In this document: in pieces, positions 39,490-52,610 of the stretch
Layout: the number at the start of each line of letters is the position of its first letter
Numbering within the stretch: the stretch's first letter is position 1
Assembly: GCA_034190875.2 (NCBI GenBank)
Contig: CM067344.1
Span: forward strand, 28,221,208 to 28,285,207
Reading direction: 5' to 3'
DNA from: Urechis unicinctus
Taxonomy: Eukaryota; Annelida; Polychaeta; Xenopneusta; Urechidae
DNA length: 64,000 bases
The notes under the pieces: model-generated
Database searches by the model: none
What the model saw: only the letters and a program-made list of their open reading frames with translations
Told to the model about the DNA's origin: nothing
Program-made: the position numbers and the translations under genes

Positions 39490-42335
39490 CGCAGGGAGAG
39501 ACAAGAAATTATCTGTACAAATTTCCGGCAACAAACCGTTACTAACAACCGAGTTCAATGTGTGCACCCTACCATCAGTGCATTGTTATTCGTGACAGTA
39601 ACGTGACTGTTGTAAATCAATAAAACCTTCATATAAATGTTCAACATGCATGACAACAAGTCACGTCGCTGTTTGGTGCATATGTATTTAACTAAATATA
39701 CGCTTAGTGCTTACAACATGCACCTACTCGCCTAAAGGGAGCCCTTGATCTTTTACGCGGATACTTACCATGGCATGTTTTACACGAAGTGTCTGGTACA
39801 ATCTGACTGCAGTAAACTATCTGAATGCAAGCCTATCTGAATGCAAACCGCAAAACATCAGGACACTACTATAAGAGTTGATATTTAATGTTTCAAATTA
39901 TACATCAAAAGGTGTTTCCATTTAACCGTATTAGCCACAACGAGAACGAAATGCTGTGCGGCGACAAGTGTCACCGGTACAATTTAGGCTAGCAGGCTAT
40001 ATAATACATTCTGACATTTGGTATGAGTATATACAATTGCGCAAGTACAAACAAAAGAAGACAATATACACAAATGACAAACTGGGAATGATATTGATAA
40101 GCCAACTATCTAGGTGTTGTTTTACTATGTTATCCAGGTACTATTTGTATTCAATAACACTGTGATGATGCGCCATACCAAGGCATATTCACTGCCAACA
40201 GCAGACCTGAACGACATTGCCATTAAGCCCATTAAGTAAATATCATTGATATTAAATAGGGAATCTTGATACGGTTGGCTGTTGTACGCACTGATTAATA
40301 TGGTAATCAGAGGCAAGCAATTAGTTTCGTAGCGACGGTCCTTAAGTTGGTCGGGTAATGAAGTCAACGTAGCATTCAGGAGCAATCAACAGCGACTTGG
40401 TAATAAACTATTGTCTATAACTTAACACAGTGCCTTCCAGAGTTGGATCCAACAAACTTACCATATCTCCTTTACGTAGGCCAAAATCCAAGGCCACCGC
40501 ACATTCACCGAAGGATGAGTAATGTTCCTATTTGGGTAACCCTTAGGCGCGTTCGCAATTAATCCCTGCTTTCCAACCCCCTCCGTAAATCTCAATACCC
40601 GTATTTTTCTGTGCTTGATAACTAATTTTGGTCCCAAATAATTTACTTTACGCTATAAAGGACAGCCAAAGAGGAAAGTGATGTGCAATTTCCGGCTGAT
40701 ATATTACCCGAGTGATGATTATATGTCAGGGTGGCACACTGTTAGTATGCATGATTTGTTTTTCAATGGATGATTAATTAATCAAATTAATCAATAATTC
40801 TGTGAATGGAAAAAGGGCAGATATTACCGACCACTTAGATGCAATTGGTCAGTCATAAATGATACACAAATATTTCACAATACAATGCGACCAGAACCCC
40901 TTTATTATATAACCACTCTATACGTAGTCTTTTAAGCTTATGCGTCTGCAGGCTCCATCATTGCACTAGAATGCCTTTTATTGAGTTACCGGACATGATA
41001 ACAGGAAAGTTCCACGTGGAATATGGGTTGTTAATGCTAAATTCGCTGACACGATGCACATCTTTATATTAAAATGTATGAACCTCTATACATAGCAAAC
41101 ATTCCTAGCAAGGGCGTAGTGGTGTTACTGCGGCTGTGGGCACGACAAATTCAAACCTCATTTTAATAATGGACGAACGAACTTAACATTTATAATTGGA
41201 TACGTGCTTACAATATTTTATTTGGAAACACAATGCTAAGTTAGAATCGTTTTTGCAGATATAATGAGTTCTCAGATGGATTAGCCTTCGAAAAATATTT
41301 TTTTTTGCATTGCAATCGCAAGTACATGTGAGTCATATAACCGGGCCAGTGTGGACTGATGTGCACCATTACGTAATAGCGTACGGATTTTGAACTCCAA
41401 AACGAGGCATGATTTTTCCCGTTTGACGTAAAAGCCGAAGACCAAAACCTTGATATTGTTTTACAATCAATATCAGCCCGATAGGACATCGCTGCCGTCC
41501 AAGGTAAAAATGGGTCACCCAATCATGACATTGTAAGTTGAGTGGACTATTTATTCAATTGAGAGGTAGATTTCAAATTGGAATATGACATCAGAAGGAG
41601 GCGTGATAAGCCTTGTGACAAGAGCACATCATTAAATGAGCACATTAAAGGTGGGCGATTGAGATCAATGTGATCCACTGTCGTTTTTCCCTCATCCTTA
41701 AAACAGGGTGGATGTTGTAAAAAAGAGCAAAGCAATGTGATAAAGATATATTGCCTTGGCATGTGAACATCGCAGTCATTATACTGCCTCCTGCCATACA
41801 CAAGCCGTTCTTCAGTCAGTTCAAAAACGCATTCATTAATATTGATAATGTGTTCATCATGTTGATTTATTCGTTAATGCTTTTGTATGACCGCTATCAA
41901 GGTCGCCGCGCTAATCGATTGACGAGATGACATAGAGATAGGACTATGGAAAGGTAGACGGTGTTCTATGTGAGACTCGCTGAGAAGACAGAGGAGAAAA
42001 TAGGCTACAAATGTACTGTGTGATCACTGTGGGATACAGCGAATGTCATTGTGGCATTTCCTTGTATGCTTGCACGAAAGTACTTATGCTGGCAGCAGTA
42101 ATGTATGAATGAATAATGCACAAAATACTTGTTGTCCACACAGATAACCTTAAATCCATGATCAACATTGCATTGTAAATTTTCACCTCACAATAAAACG
42201 GTACTGTTCATTACGAAAGGAGATTGCCAATACAAACGCTGTGTCTTTCCATGGATTGTTATTGTTTCTGAATTGAGTCTCTATATGATATTCAGCATTG
42301 ACAAAAACTGCTAATGACAAATGCACGGCTTAAAA
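39490..42335. other. Intergenic sequence without supported genes
   Basis: Open frames at 41241-41522 and 41547-41801 (minus) show no motif or splice context. Nothing else recognised. Confidence 0.4.
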
Positions 42336-42339
42336 GGGT

Positions 42340-43419
<1,080 letters not shown>

Positions 43420-43432
43420 TTATGTTCATGGT

Positions 43433-43515
43433 GGTAAGTGCCAGTACACCACAGGTTGGTAAGTGCAAGAACACCACAGTGTGGTGAGTGCGAGTACATC
43501 GCAGGGTGGTAAGGG
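43433..43515. repeat. 25-bp minisatellite, 3.3 copies
   Basis: GGTAAGTG or variants at 43433, 43458, 43483 and 43508, exactly 25 bp apart, each followed by a CA-rich stretch ending in CACAG or CGCAG. Confidence 0.9.
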
Positions 43516-43519
43516 AACG

Positions 43520-44638
43520 TGATTATTTGTTGTAAGTGAATGAACAGAAAAGGACTGTGAGTACATGCAAACTATAGGATGAGAAATGCTTTGCTACTTT
43601 TGATCAAAGTGAACAGTGCACATTATAAAAACATAGTATTTGTTGCATTCACGGGTTGCGATAGCTCGCTAACACATATTACTGCATGGATAATCTAAAT
43701 CTCATACACTGAGGACAAATGGCTGAGTGCTCCATTTTAGATTTATTTTAGCATAGACTGCGATTTTTTTATATTAAAAAGTACCGTTACCTTGATTTGT
43801 ATATTAATCATGATATTCTCAGTAATTAGAATTGGACATGGTATGGATGCAGGTGTCCCTGTGTTGTTAATTAATGAAGCGTTAATCGACGTGGTCCTGA
43901 GCCATTGACGCGAATTCTATATAATACTTTAACATTAAGACAAAACCAATAAGAATGAGATTTGAATATTTAATCAATGAGGTATACAGATGTTTGAAAG
44001 ACACTTATAACGAGACCGTCATCTAAAATATTATATGTCTGCTTAAGATATTAAGGCCATATTGCACAAGATGTGGTCCGCAATAAAGTAGCATTGTTGT
44101 TTTATAAGTAGAAGGCAATCGTTCATGGTGACGATATAACACGAGTGACAAAGACCTCAACGGGACAGGATAAGCACACTGAGGTGGCTAGATATCAATG
44201 CAAGAAGGCAATACTATATCCGGCCATGCGACCATGGCTCATGTTGTAATACGCTTTTTATGATCGAGCATTCTCTTTTTATTAATGATTGAATTCAAAT
44301 TCACTGGACTTTGTGATTACTCCTATATGAAAAACAAATGCAATGTACAGACGTAATTGAATGCTTAAGCGGTAAGTATTTCAGTCACGCGGATCTAGCT
44401 ACACTAATCAAAATACTGAGACGATTCGCATAGATACACAACTGTAACTAAATGTTATTCACCTGATGCATTCTGCAATTTCCAGATTACTATATACAGG
44501 AATCGTTAGGATGTTATCTCTTATCACGACTACAGACTCAGCGGACATTGTCTTACCATACATCAAATCTCTTGCGGGTTTAGACGTCTATCTAATGCCT
44601 GCATCTGGAGAAACAATGCCGCATCCGTACATATATAC
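43520..44638. other. Intergenic sequence
   Basis: No gene seen. The frame starting at 44466 is open only because it runs into the microsatellite. Confidence 0.4.
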
Positions 44639-44639
44639 A

Positions 44640-44983
44640 TGCATACATGCATACATGCATACATACATACATACATACATACATACATACATACATACAT
44701 ACATACATACATACATACATACATACATACATACATACATACATACATACATACATACATACATACATACATACATACATACATACATACATACATACAT
44801 ACATACATACATACATACATACATACATACATACATACATACATACATACATACATACATACATACATACATACATACATACATACATACATACATACAT
44901 ACATACATACATACATACATACATACATACATACATACATACATACATACATACATACATACATACATACATACATACATACA
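44640..44983. repeat. (ACAT)n microsatellite
   Basis: About 340 bp; complement of the ATGT repeat at 35.2 kb and likewise close to a LINE fragment. Confidence 0.97.
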
Positions 44984-45129
44984 ATGCATTTGTAAAGCGC
45001 CTGTTTCCCGAAAATAATCCAACCCAAAGGCGCAGAATTTGCAAGTAAATTGTTTTGTTAGCAAAACGATAAAATTAGACATTATTATAGAACAGATTAA
45101 AAAGAAATATCTTGAGATTAGATTCAAAC

Positions 45130-45302
45130 CAATCAAGTGTATTCAACTGGCCGACGGTGGTAGGTAGTGCACTCCACAAACTTGCTGCAGCATTTCCAAA
45201 CAATCAGTTCCTTTAAGTGGCTTGGCGTGGTTCTATTAATAGCCTGGTATATGGTGCATTTTTCCACAGGAAGCCAATGTAGTGTCCGCATGGTGACCAG
45301 GG
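45130..45302 (-). mobile_element. CR1/L2-like LINE fragment (end of reverse transcriptase)
   Basis: On the minus strand it reads TLHWLPVEKCTIYQAINRT and then PSHLKELI, matching the LHWLPV motif and the region after it in CR1/L2 RTs. Short and without start or end. Confidence 0.6.
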
Positions 45303-45487
45303 ACACTATGCAACAAGATATGTCTATTTAAACATCAGTAGCTATTCTAAGCCGTCCCCTATGGTTTCTTCCATGAAGAATAAGATCCGTTGATTCGTCG
45401 TGAACGAATCCATAGGGTAATGCTTAGAATAGCTACCGCTGTGTGAATAAACATATCTAGTTACATGGACACACTGGTCATCATGTT
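45288..45487. repeat. About 200-bp imperfect inverted repeat (fold-back)
   Basis: Arms of about 85 bp pair across a short centre near 45380-45400. Shared words are GTAGCTATTCTAAGC, CCCTATGG, AGATATGT and GATGACCAG (GGTGACCAG on the left). It looks like a MITE or other fold-back element overlapping the end of the LINE fragment; no clear target-site duplication. Confidence 0.75.
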
Positions 45488-45507
45488 ATGATGCACAACT
45501 GGGGGAG

Positions 45508-45741
45508 TTATGTTTTTCTGTAGCATAATTGGGAAGCCGCAACAAATTTATCCACATACGATGATACATTGAAAGACAAAAATTTTTTTTCTTCATAATA
45601 ACTCTCATTCCATGCTGCTCCAATCTTAAGGTACCGGGCGAAACAGGACTGCTGTATATCGTCCATCCAACAAGAAATTCCACAAACAATCTTCCTCATC
45701 AGAAACACGTCGACAAAGACTGCCATACTAAGTTTGAACAT
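45508..45741 (-). other. Open frame of 77 codons sharing a peptide with array 2
   Basis: Starts at ATG and ends SYVDKFVAASQLCYRKT, stop. The last 18 codons recur, in the opposite orientation, in every array 2 unit as SAYVDKFVTASQLCYRKT, followed there by GTAAGT. The family is not recognised. It could be a gene fragment or a fragment of an unknown repeat. Confidence 0.3.
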
Positions 45742-45781
45742 GATGACAGTAAATTAGAGCTGGTTGCTGGTTTTCTAGCAT

Positions 45782-48700
45782 GGCTGTTTACACTATACTA
45801 TACTAATTGTATTCTGAGCCTCACACCAGCACACATACTTTATTGCAATGGAATGGAGCTCTCAGAATAAATGAAATAACAGCAAAGGAGCTGCACAAAT
45901 GTATTGGGATATATATATCCTCAATGGGCCTATTCATTATTACATAATCGGATTCGAATTGCACAAATCTCTATTGTAATAGGCAAAGGGATCACACATT
46001 ATAGCGAATTATAAACATAAAATAAATAACGATGAATTGTAGAAAACTGCACAGCAATTAAGTTATTTGATGGTAAATGAACTTACATTACTATATACTT
46101 ATTTCCTTTTGATAGACGGTGAATATGAACCGTGCAAAAACATCTCCATATGCTGTGCATCCCAGTTGTAACTAATACAGCGTCTTTGCAAACTCCTATT
46201 AATTCTAACGATACACACTTCGAGGTTGAAGCACAAAACCGCCCATATAAATTGTAACAGGTGACTTACATTGACGAGTGTTATTAGTGTTACTAGATAA
46301 CGCGTATACTCCTCGCCCACACAGAGGAAAGGAAAAAATGATGATTACACACAGATGCAAAGACGCCATTCCGACTAGTCGTTTAATGGCCGTCGTCTCG
46401 TGTATACGAGCTTACCCATCCACTAGTCAATATGCCGCGGACCGTCCTACATCGAAAAAAGGAAAACAACGGCATGTTAATATCAGTCTATCGTATAACG
46501 TTGTGTGGTGAGGATCAATGTGGACAAGCTTCTGTATACTGCTTGAAAGTCCTCAGGTGGTGGGTGCAATATGGCAGTGACGATTTAAACCATATCCGGT
46601 TGCTTTCGGAAATACAGTGCATACTAAGATGGCATTACTCACGCCGATTGCATGGATATTAATGTACTGCGTAAGGTCTGCGTTTAGCCTTCTTGCACCC
46701 GAGAGACACATAATGCGAATAAGCGGGGGTGTGAAATACATTGCTGTTGTAGAAAAGATATCTCTGCCAATAAAACTTAAATATTCATAGCCAACCTGTC
46801 TTCTCTAGAACTACTGCTCACAGCTATAAAGACGCGATATGCGTGTTCAATATCTGACTAGATCATTGACAAAATAGAACACAATATTTGCTGATGTTAG
46901 TGTAACATGGCTGTAATCATGTTTCCAGCACAGTATAATATCATGCCATTTAGGGAAATTAACCCAAGGTTCTTGTGGACATGTGGAGTATAATCTACGG
47001 AAGTACATGCTTAAGGCAGAGATGCATTTATTGGTAGATTGTGTTATCCCAGGCCTAGCGGGCGCCACTTTTCTACAGCACAAGTGTAATCGATAGCTGG
47101 CTTATTTCATATTGGTGATGCAACCGTTAGCAAGGAAGCAAATCTCTAACATTGTTTTTCTTTATAGTGTCAAAACGTTTATGCAAGACAGAATTGAAGA
47201 ACTGACTACATCTCTCGTAGTGTCATGATAATCCAGACACAGAGTATCTTTTCATTATAATGCATATGAGAAGAAGTAGGAAAATAAAGCACATCTTTTT
47301 CAGTCAAGTCTATGCAGCGTCAATGCCATCCTAGAACAATTTCAGGTACGTCATTTAAGCCAGTTCCTGGAGTCATTTCTGATATGTTACTTTCTAAATA
47401 ATAAATGAACGTCAGTGTGACGAAGGGTGAACATCATATACTTGGTAGCCAGAAGGACATTGATAACAATACATGCAGCAGACAAGCAACTCATATTGAT
47501 GTGCTCGAGGTTTTGAGATTTGGCGAAATATTATGTCAACACAGGAGTAGGCCGACAAGGAGCTTAAGTACTTTTTGCGTTAAATATTGTGGAAGCATGC
47601 CACAAAGAGGAGGAGAGATGTTTCCTGTTGATGGATTTTTCTTAAAGGACCTCCCCTCACATGGTCACCATCCGATGATAACTTTGGCTCAAGGCCGTTG
47701 ATGAGGGAGCCAATCAGGATGCTCGTTAGCATAACAGATTTAAATGCGCGTCGCGAGCTTTAAAGGACCATACAATATATGAATATACACTTGGATTGGA
47801 CGCTTTTTTATCCATTTTTTTGCGGATTAAATACAGCAATGCTGCAATCTGATCCAATTATCCCTTAATCATTGCGTTATACTAGGACGTCTAGATGTAT
47901 CAGCGTATGTGGATAAATTTGTTACGGCTTCCCAATTATGCTACAGAAAAACGTAAGTGTCACAGTAATAGCCATCCGAGCGTGATTACTAGCCTGAATA
48001 ATACTTTTTTATCATGTACTGGAAATTACATTGGATCATGTATTAACGTTGCTAGTATGTCACAGAATCGCATGGGTCACATTCGGCCCGATTTCTGCAA
48101 TGTTCAAATATATTTACATGCCTATCAGGGATGAATTAATGAGCCATGAATTTGCGGACTCCAGTTTTTATATTACCAAAGTCTACTCGACGGTGGTTGT
48201 AGGTTACATAATGTTTTCAAATATGAAACTAAAAATAGGAACTTTTTGGGAACATTGTTGCTGATTTGTTTATTTATTTCCGTGCGCGATGTTGAATCTT
48301 AGGTCTAGAATATGACTGCTGAACAACGCAATATACCGCGCAAACATTGTAATGCATTTGCTTGACTTAACGATATGAATGCAATATATGTTGCTGATGC
48401 ATAAAATACCGCTATCATAATTACCATAATACATGTACCACAGTCTCTGGGAGTGAAAGATGATGTTCATTTATATCGGTGGTATGGAGTGCTGATCCTG
48501 GAAAATTGGCATTTGCATGCATTCTGAATCTGCGATGTACTGGGGCATCGTAAGAATATTCACTCCCCTATGTCAGGTATAAAACATGCATAAGACATAA
48601 TTGGTCCGACGGATGAATTGTGGGAGAACCAAGGTGGAAAGGTACACAATCATCCTCGAATCCACTTTATGTTTCGCCACATTACTGACAATGTCATGTT

Positions 48701-49197
48701 GGCTACCAGCCATAAAAATATTATTAGATCTTTATCGGATTTTCTCATAACAATCTTCATGCACACAATTATGCAGAAGAATTATTATATCACGTGAATT
48801 TAAATACACATTAAAGCAGCGAACTAGGACAACACCCGGTCACGGGAAGCAATCCTGATTGAATTACTGCGGTTGGAAATGAAGAACTAAGTACAAAATG
48901 AAATTGAAATTGGTATAATAGAACATCGGTTGTCCTAGTCTGAATATTCTAGTTTACAGGTTGCAGTTAGGCAGGCTGTGGGACTTCCACATTATGCATT
49001 GATTTTAGGAAATTAAATACAACGACAACCTGATAAATGATAATTGGTCTACTCATGCTAAAATACTCCGTTTGGTGTTTAATTGGATTTGTGTGGCTTA
49101 ATTTGCAATTCGGCCTACGAAATGGGAGATGGTTACTGTTGTAGTGGATATTTTAGATCGGACAGTTGGTAAAAGACAACAAGGTTTAGAAGGTAAA
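45782..49197. repeat. Array 2, unit 1 (3416 bp)
   Basis: Reference unit. Contains a TTAAATGCGCGTCGCGAGC block (47741-47758) also found outside the array at 58.2 kb, and the SAYVDKF exon-like segment at about 47895-47952 followed by GTAAGT. Confidence 0.95.
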
Positions 49198-52100
49198 GGC
49201 TGTTTACACTATACTATACTAATTGTATTCTGAGCCTCACACCAGCACACATACTTTATTGCAATGGAATGGAGGTCTCAGAATAAATGAAATAACAGCA
49301 AAGGAGCTGCACAAATGTATTGGGATATATATATCCTCAATGGGCCCAATTCATTATTACATAATCGGATTCGAATTGCACAAATCTCTATTGTAATAAG
49401 CAAAGGGATCACACATTATAGCGAATTATAAACATAAAATAAATAACGATGAATTGTAGAAAACTGCACAGCAATTAAGTTATTTGATGGTAAATGAACT
49501 TACATTACTATATACTTATTTCCTTTTGATAGACGGTGAATATGAACCGTGCAAAAACATCTCCATATGCTGTGCATCCCAGTTGTAACTAATACAGCGT
49601 CTTTGCAAACTCCTATTAATTCTAACGATACACACTTCGAGGTTGAAGCACAAAACCGCCCATATAAATTGTAACAGGTGACTTACATTGACGAGTGTTA
49701 TTAGTGTTACTAGATAACGCGTATACTCCTCGCCCACACAGAGGAAAGGAAAAAATGATGATTACACACAGATGCAAAGACGCCATTCCGACTAGTCGTT
49801 TAATGGCCGTCGTCTCGTGTATACGAGCTTACCCATCCACTAGTCAATATGCCGCGGGACCGTCCTACATCGAAAAAAGGAAAACAACGGCATGTTAATA
49901 TCAGTCTATCGTATAACGTTGTGTGGTGAGGATCAATGTGGACAAGCTTCTGTATACTGCTTGAAAGTCTCAAGGTGGTGGGTGCAATATGGCAGTGACG
50001 ATTTAAACCATATCCGGTTGCTTTCGGAAATACAGTGCATACTAAGATGGCATTACTCACGCCGATTGCATGGATATTAATGTACTGCGTAAGGTCTGCG
50101 TTTAGCCTTCTTGCACCCGAGAGACACATAATGCGAATAAGCGGGGTGTGAAATACATTGCTGTTGTAGAAAAGATATCTCTGCCAATAAAACTTAAATA
50201 TTCATAGCCAACCTGTCTTCTCTAGAACTACTGCTCACAGCTATAAAGACGCAACATGCGTGTTCAATATCTGACTAGATCATTGACAAAATAGAACACA
50301 ATATTTGCTGATGTTAGTGTAACATGGCTGTAATCATGTTTCCAGCACAGTATAATATCATGCCATTTAGGGAAATTAACCCAAGGTTCTTGTGGACATG
50401 TGGAGTGTAATCTACGGAAGTACATGCTTAAGGCAGAGATGCATTTATTGGTAGATTGTGTTATCCCAGGCCTAGCGGGCGCCACTTTTCTACAGCACAA
50501 GTGTAATCGATAGCTGGCTTATTTCATATTGGTGATGCAACCGTTAGCAAGGAAGCAAATCTCTAACATTGTTTTTCTTTATAGTGTCAAAACGTTTATG
50601 CAAGACAGAATTGAAGAACTGACTACATCTCTCGTAGTGTCATGATAATCCAGACACAGAGTATCTTTTCATTATAATGCATATGAGAAGAAGTAGGAAA
50701 ATAAAGCACATCTTTTTCAGTCAATTCTATGCAGCGTCAATGCCATCCTAGAACAATTTCAGGTACGTCATTAAGCCAGTTCCTGGAGTCATTTCTGATA
50801 TGTTACTTTCTAAATAATAAATGAACGTCAGTGTGACGAAGGGTGAACATCATATACTTGGTAGCCAGAAGGACATTGATAACAATACATGCAGCAGACA
50901 AGCAACTCATATTGATGTGCTCGAGGTTTTGAGATTTGGCGAAATATTATGTCAACACAGGAGTAGGCCGACAAGGAGCTTAAGTACTTTTTGCGTTAAA
51001 TATTGTGGAAGCATGCCACAAAGAGGAGGAGAGATGTTTCCTGTTGATGGATTTTTCTTAAAGGACCTCCCCTCACATGGTCACCATCCGATGATAACTT
51101 TGGCTCAAGGCCGTTGATGAGGGAGCCAATCAGGATGCTCGTTAGCATAACAGATTTAAATGCGCGTCGCGAGCTTTAAAGGACCATACAATATATGAAT
51201 ATACACTTGGATTGGACGCTTTTTTATCCATTTTGCGGATTAAATACAGCAATGCTGCAATCTGATCCAATTATCCCTTAATCATTGCGTTATACTAGGA
51301 CGTCTAGATGTATCAGCGTATGTGGATAAATTTGTTACGGCTTCCCAATTATGCTACAGAAAAACGTAAGTGTCACAGTAATAGCCATCCGAGCGTGATT
51401 ACTAGCCTGAATAATACTTTTTTATCATGTACTGGAAATTACATTGGATCATGTATTAACGTTGCTAGTATGTCACAGAATCGCATGGGTCACATTCGGC
51501 CCGATTTCTGCAATGTTCAAATATATTTACATGCCTATCAGGGATGAATTAATGAGCCATGAATTTGCGGACTCCAGTTTTTATATTACCAAAGTCTACT
51601 CGACGGTGGTTGTAGGTTACATAATGTTTTCAAATATGAAACTAAAAATAGGAACTTTTTGGGAACATTGTTGCTGATTTGTTTATTTATTTCCGTGCGC
51701 GATGTTGAATCTTAGGTCTAGAATATGACTGCTGAACAACGCAATATACCGCGCAAACATTGTAATGCATTTGCTTGACTTAACGATATGAATGCAATAT
51801 ATGTTGCTGATGCATAAAATACCGCTATCATAATTACCATAATACATGTACCACAGTCTCTGGGAGTGAAAGATGATGTTCATTTATATCGGTGGTATGG
51901 AGTGCTGATCCTGGAAAATTGGCATTTGCATGCATTCTGAATCTGCGATGTACTGGGGCATCGTAAGAATATTCACTCCCCTATGTCAGGTATAAAACAT
52001 GCATAAGACATAATTGGTCCGACGGATGAATTGTGGGAGAACCAAGGTGGAAAGGTACACAATCATCCTCGAATCCACTTTATGTTTCGCCACATTACTG

Positions 52101-52610
52101 ACAATGTCATGTTGGCTACCAGCCATAAAAATATTATTAGATCTTTATCGGATTTTCTCATAACAATCTTCATGCACACAATTATGCAGAAGAATTATTA
52201 TATCACGTGAATTTAAATACACATTAAAGCAGCGAACTAGGACAACACCCGGTCACGGGAAGCAATCCTGATTGAATTACTGCGGTTGGAAATGAAGAAC
52301 TAAGTACAAAATGAAATTGAAATTGGTATAATAGAACATCGGTTGTCCTAGTCTGAATATTCTAGTTTACAGGTTGCAGTTAGGCAGGCTGTGGGACTTC
52401 CACATTATGCATTGATTTTAGGAAATTAAATACAACGACAACCTGATAAATGATAATTGGTCTACTCATGCTAAAATACTCCGTTTGGTGTTTAATTGGA
52501 TTTGTGTGGCTTAATTTGCAATTCGGCCTACGAAATGGGAGATGGTTACTGTTGTAGTGGATATTTTAGATCGGACAGTTGGTAAAAGACAACAAGGTTT
52601 AGAAGGTAAA
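49198..52610. repeat. Array 2, unit 2 (3413 bp)
   Basis: Differs from unit 1 by scattered single changes and small indels, for example an extra G at 49857-49859 and four T fewer near 51233. Confidence 0.95.

Noticed and set aside
44466..45136. Long His-Thr-Tyr-Ile or Met-Tyr-Val-Cys frames (also at 35148-35620)
   Set aside because: They are translations of ACAT/ATGT microsatellites and are open in several frames on both strands.
46099..46320. Minus-strand 73-codon frame repeated in array 2 with a GTAAGT inside
   Set aside because: Starts only at GTG, with no recognised family or acceptor; its conservation is explained by the recent duplication.
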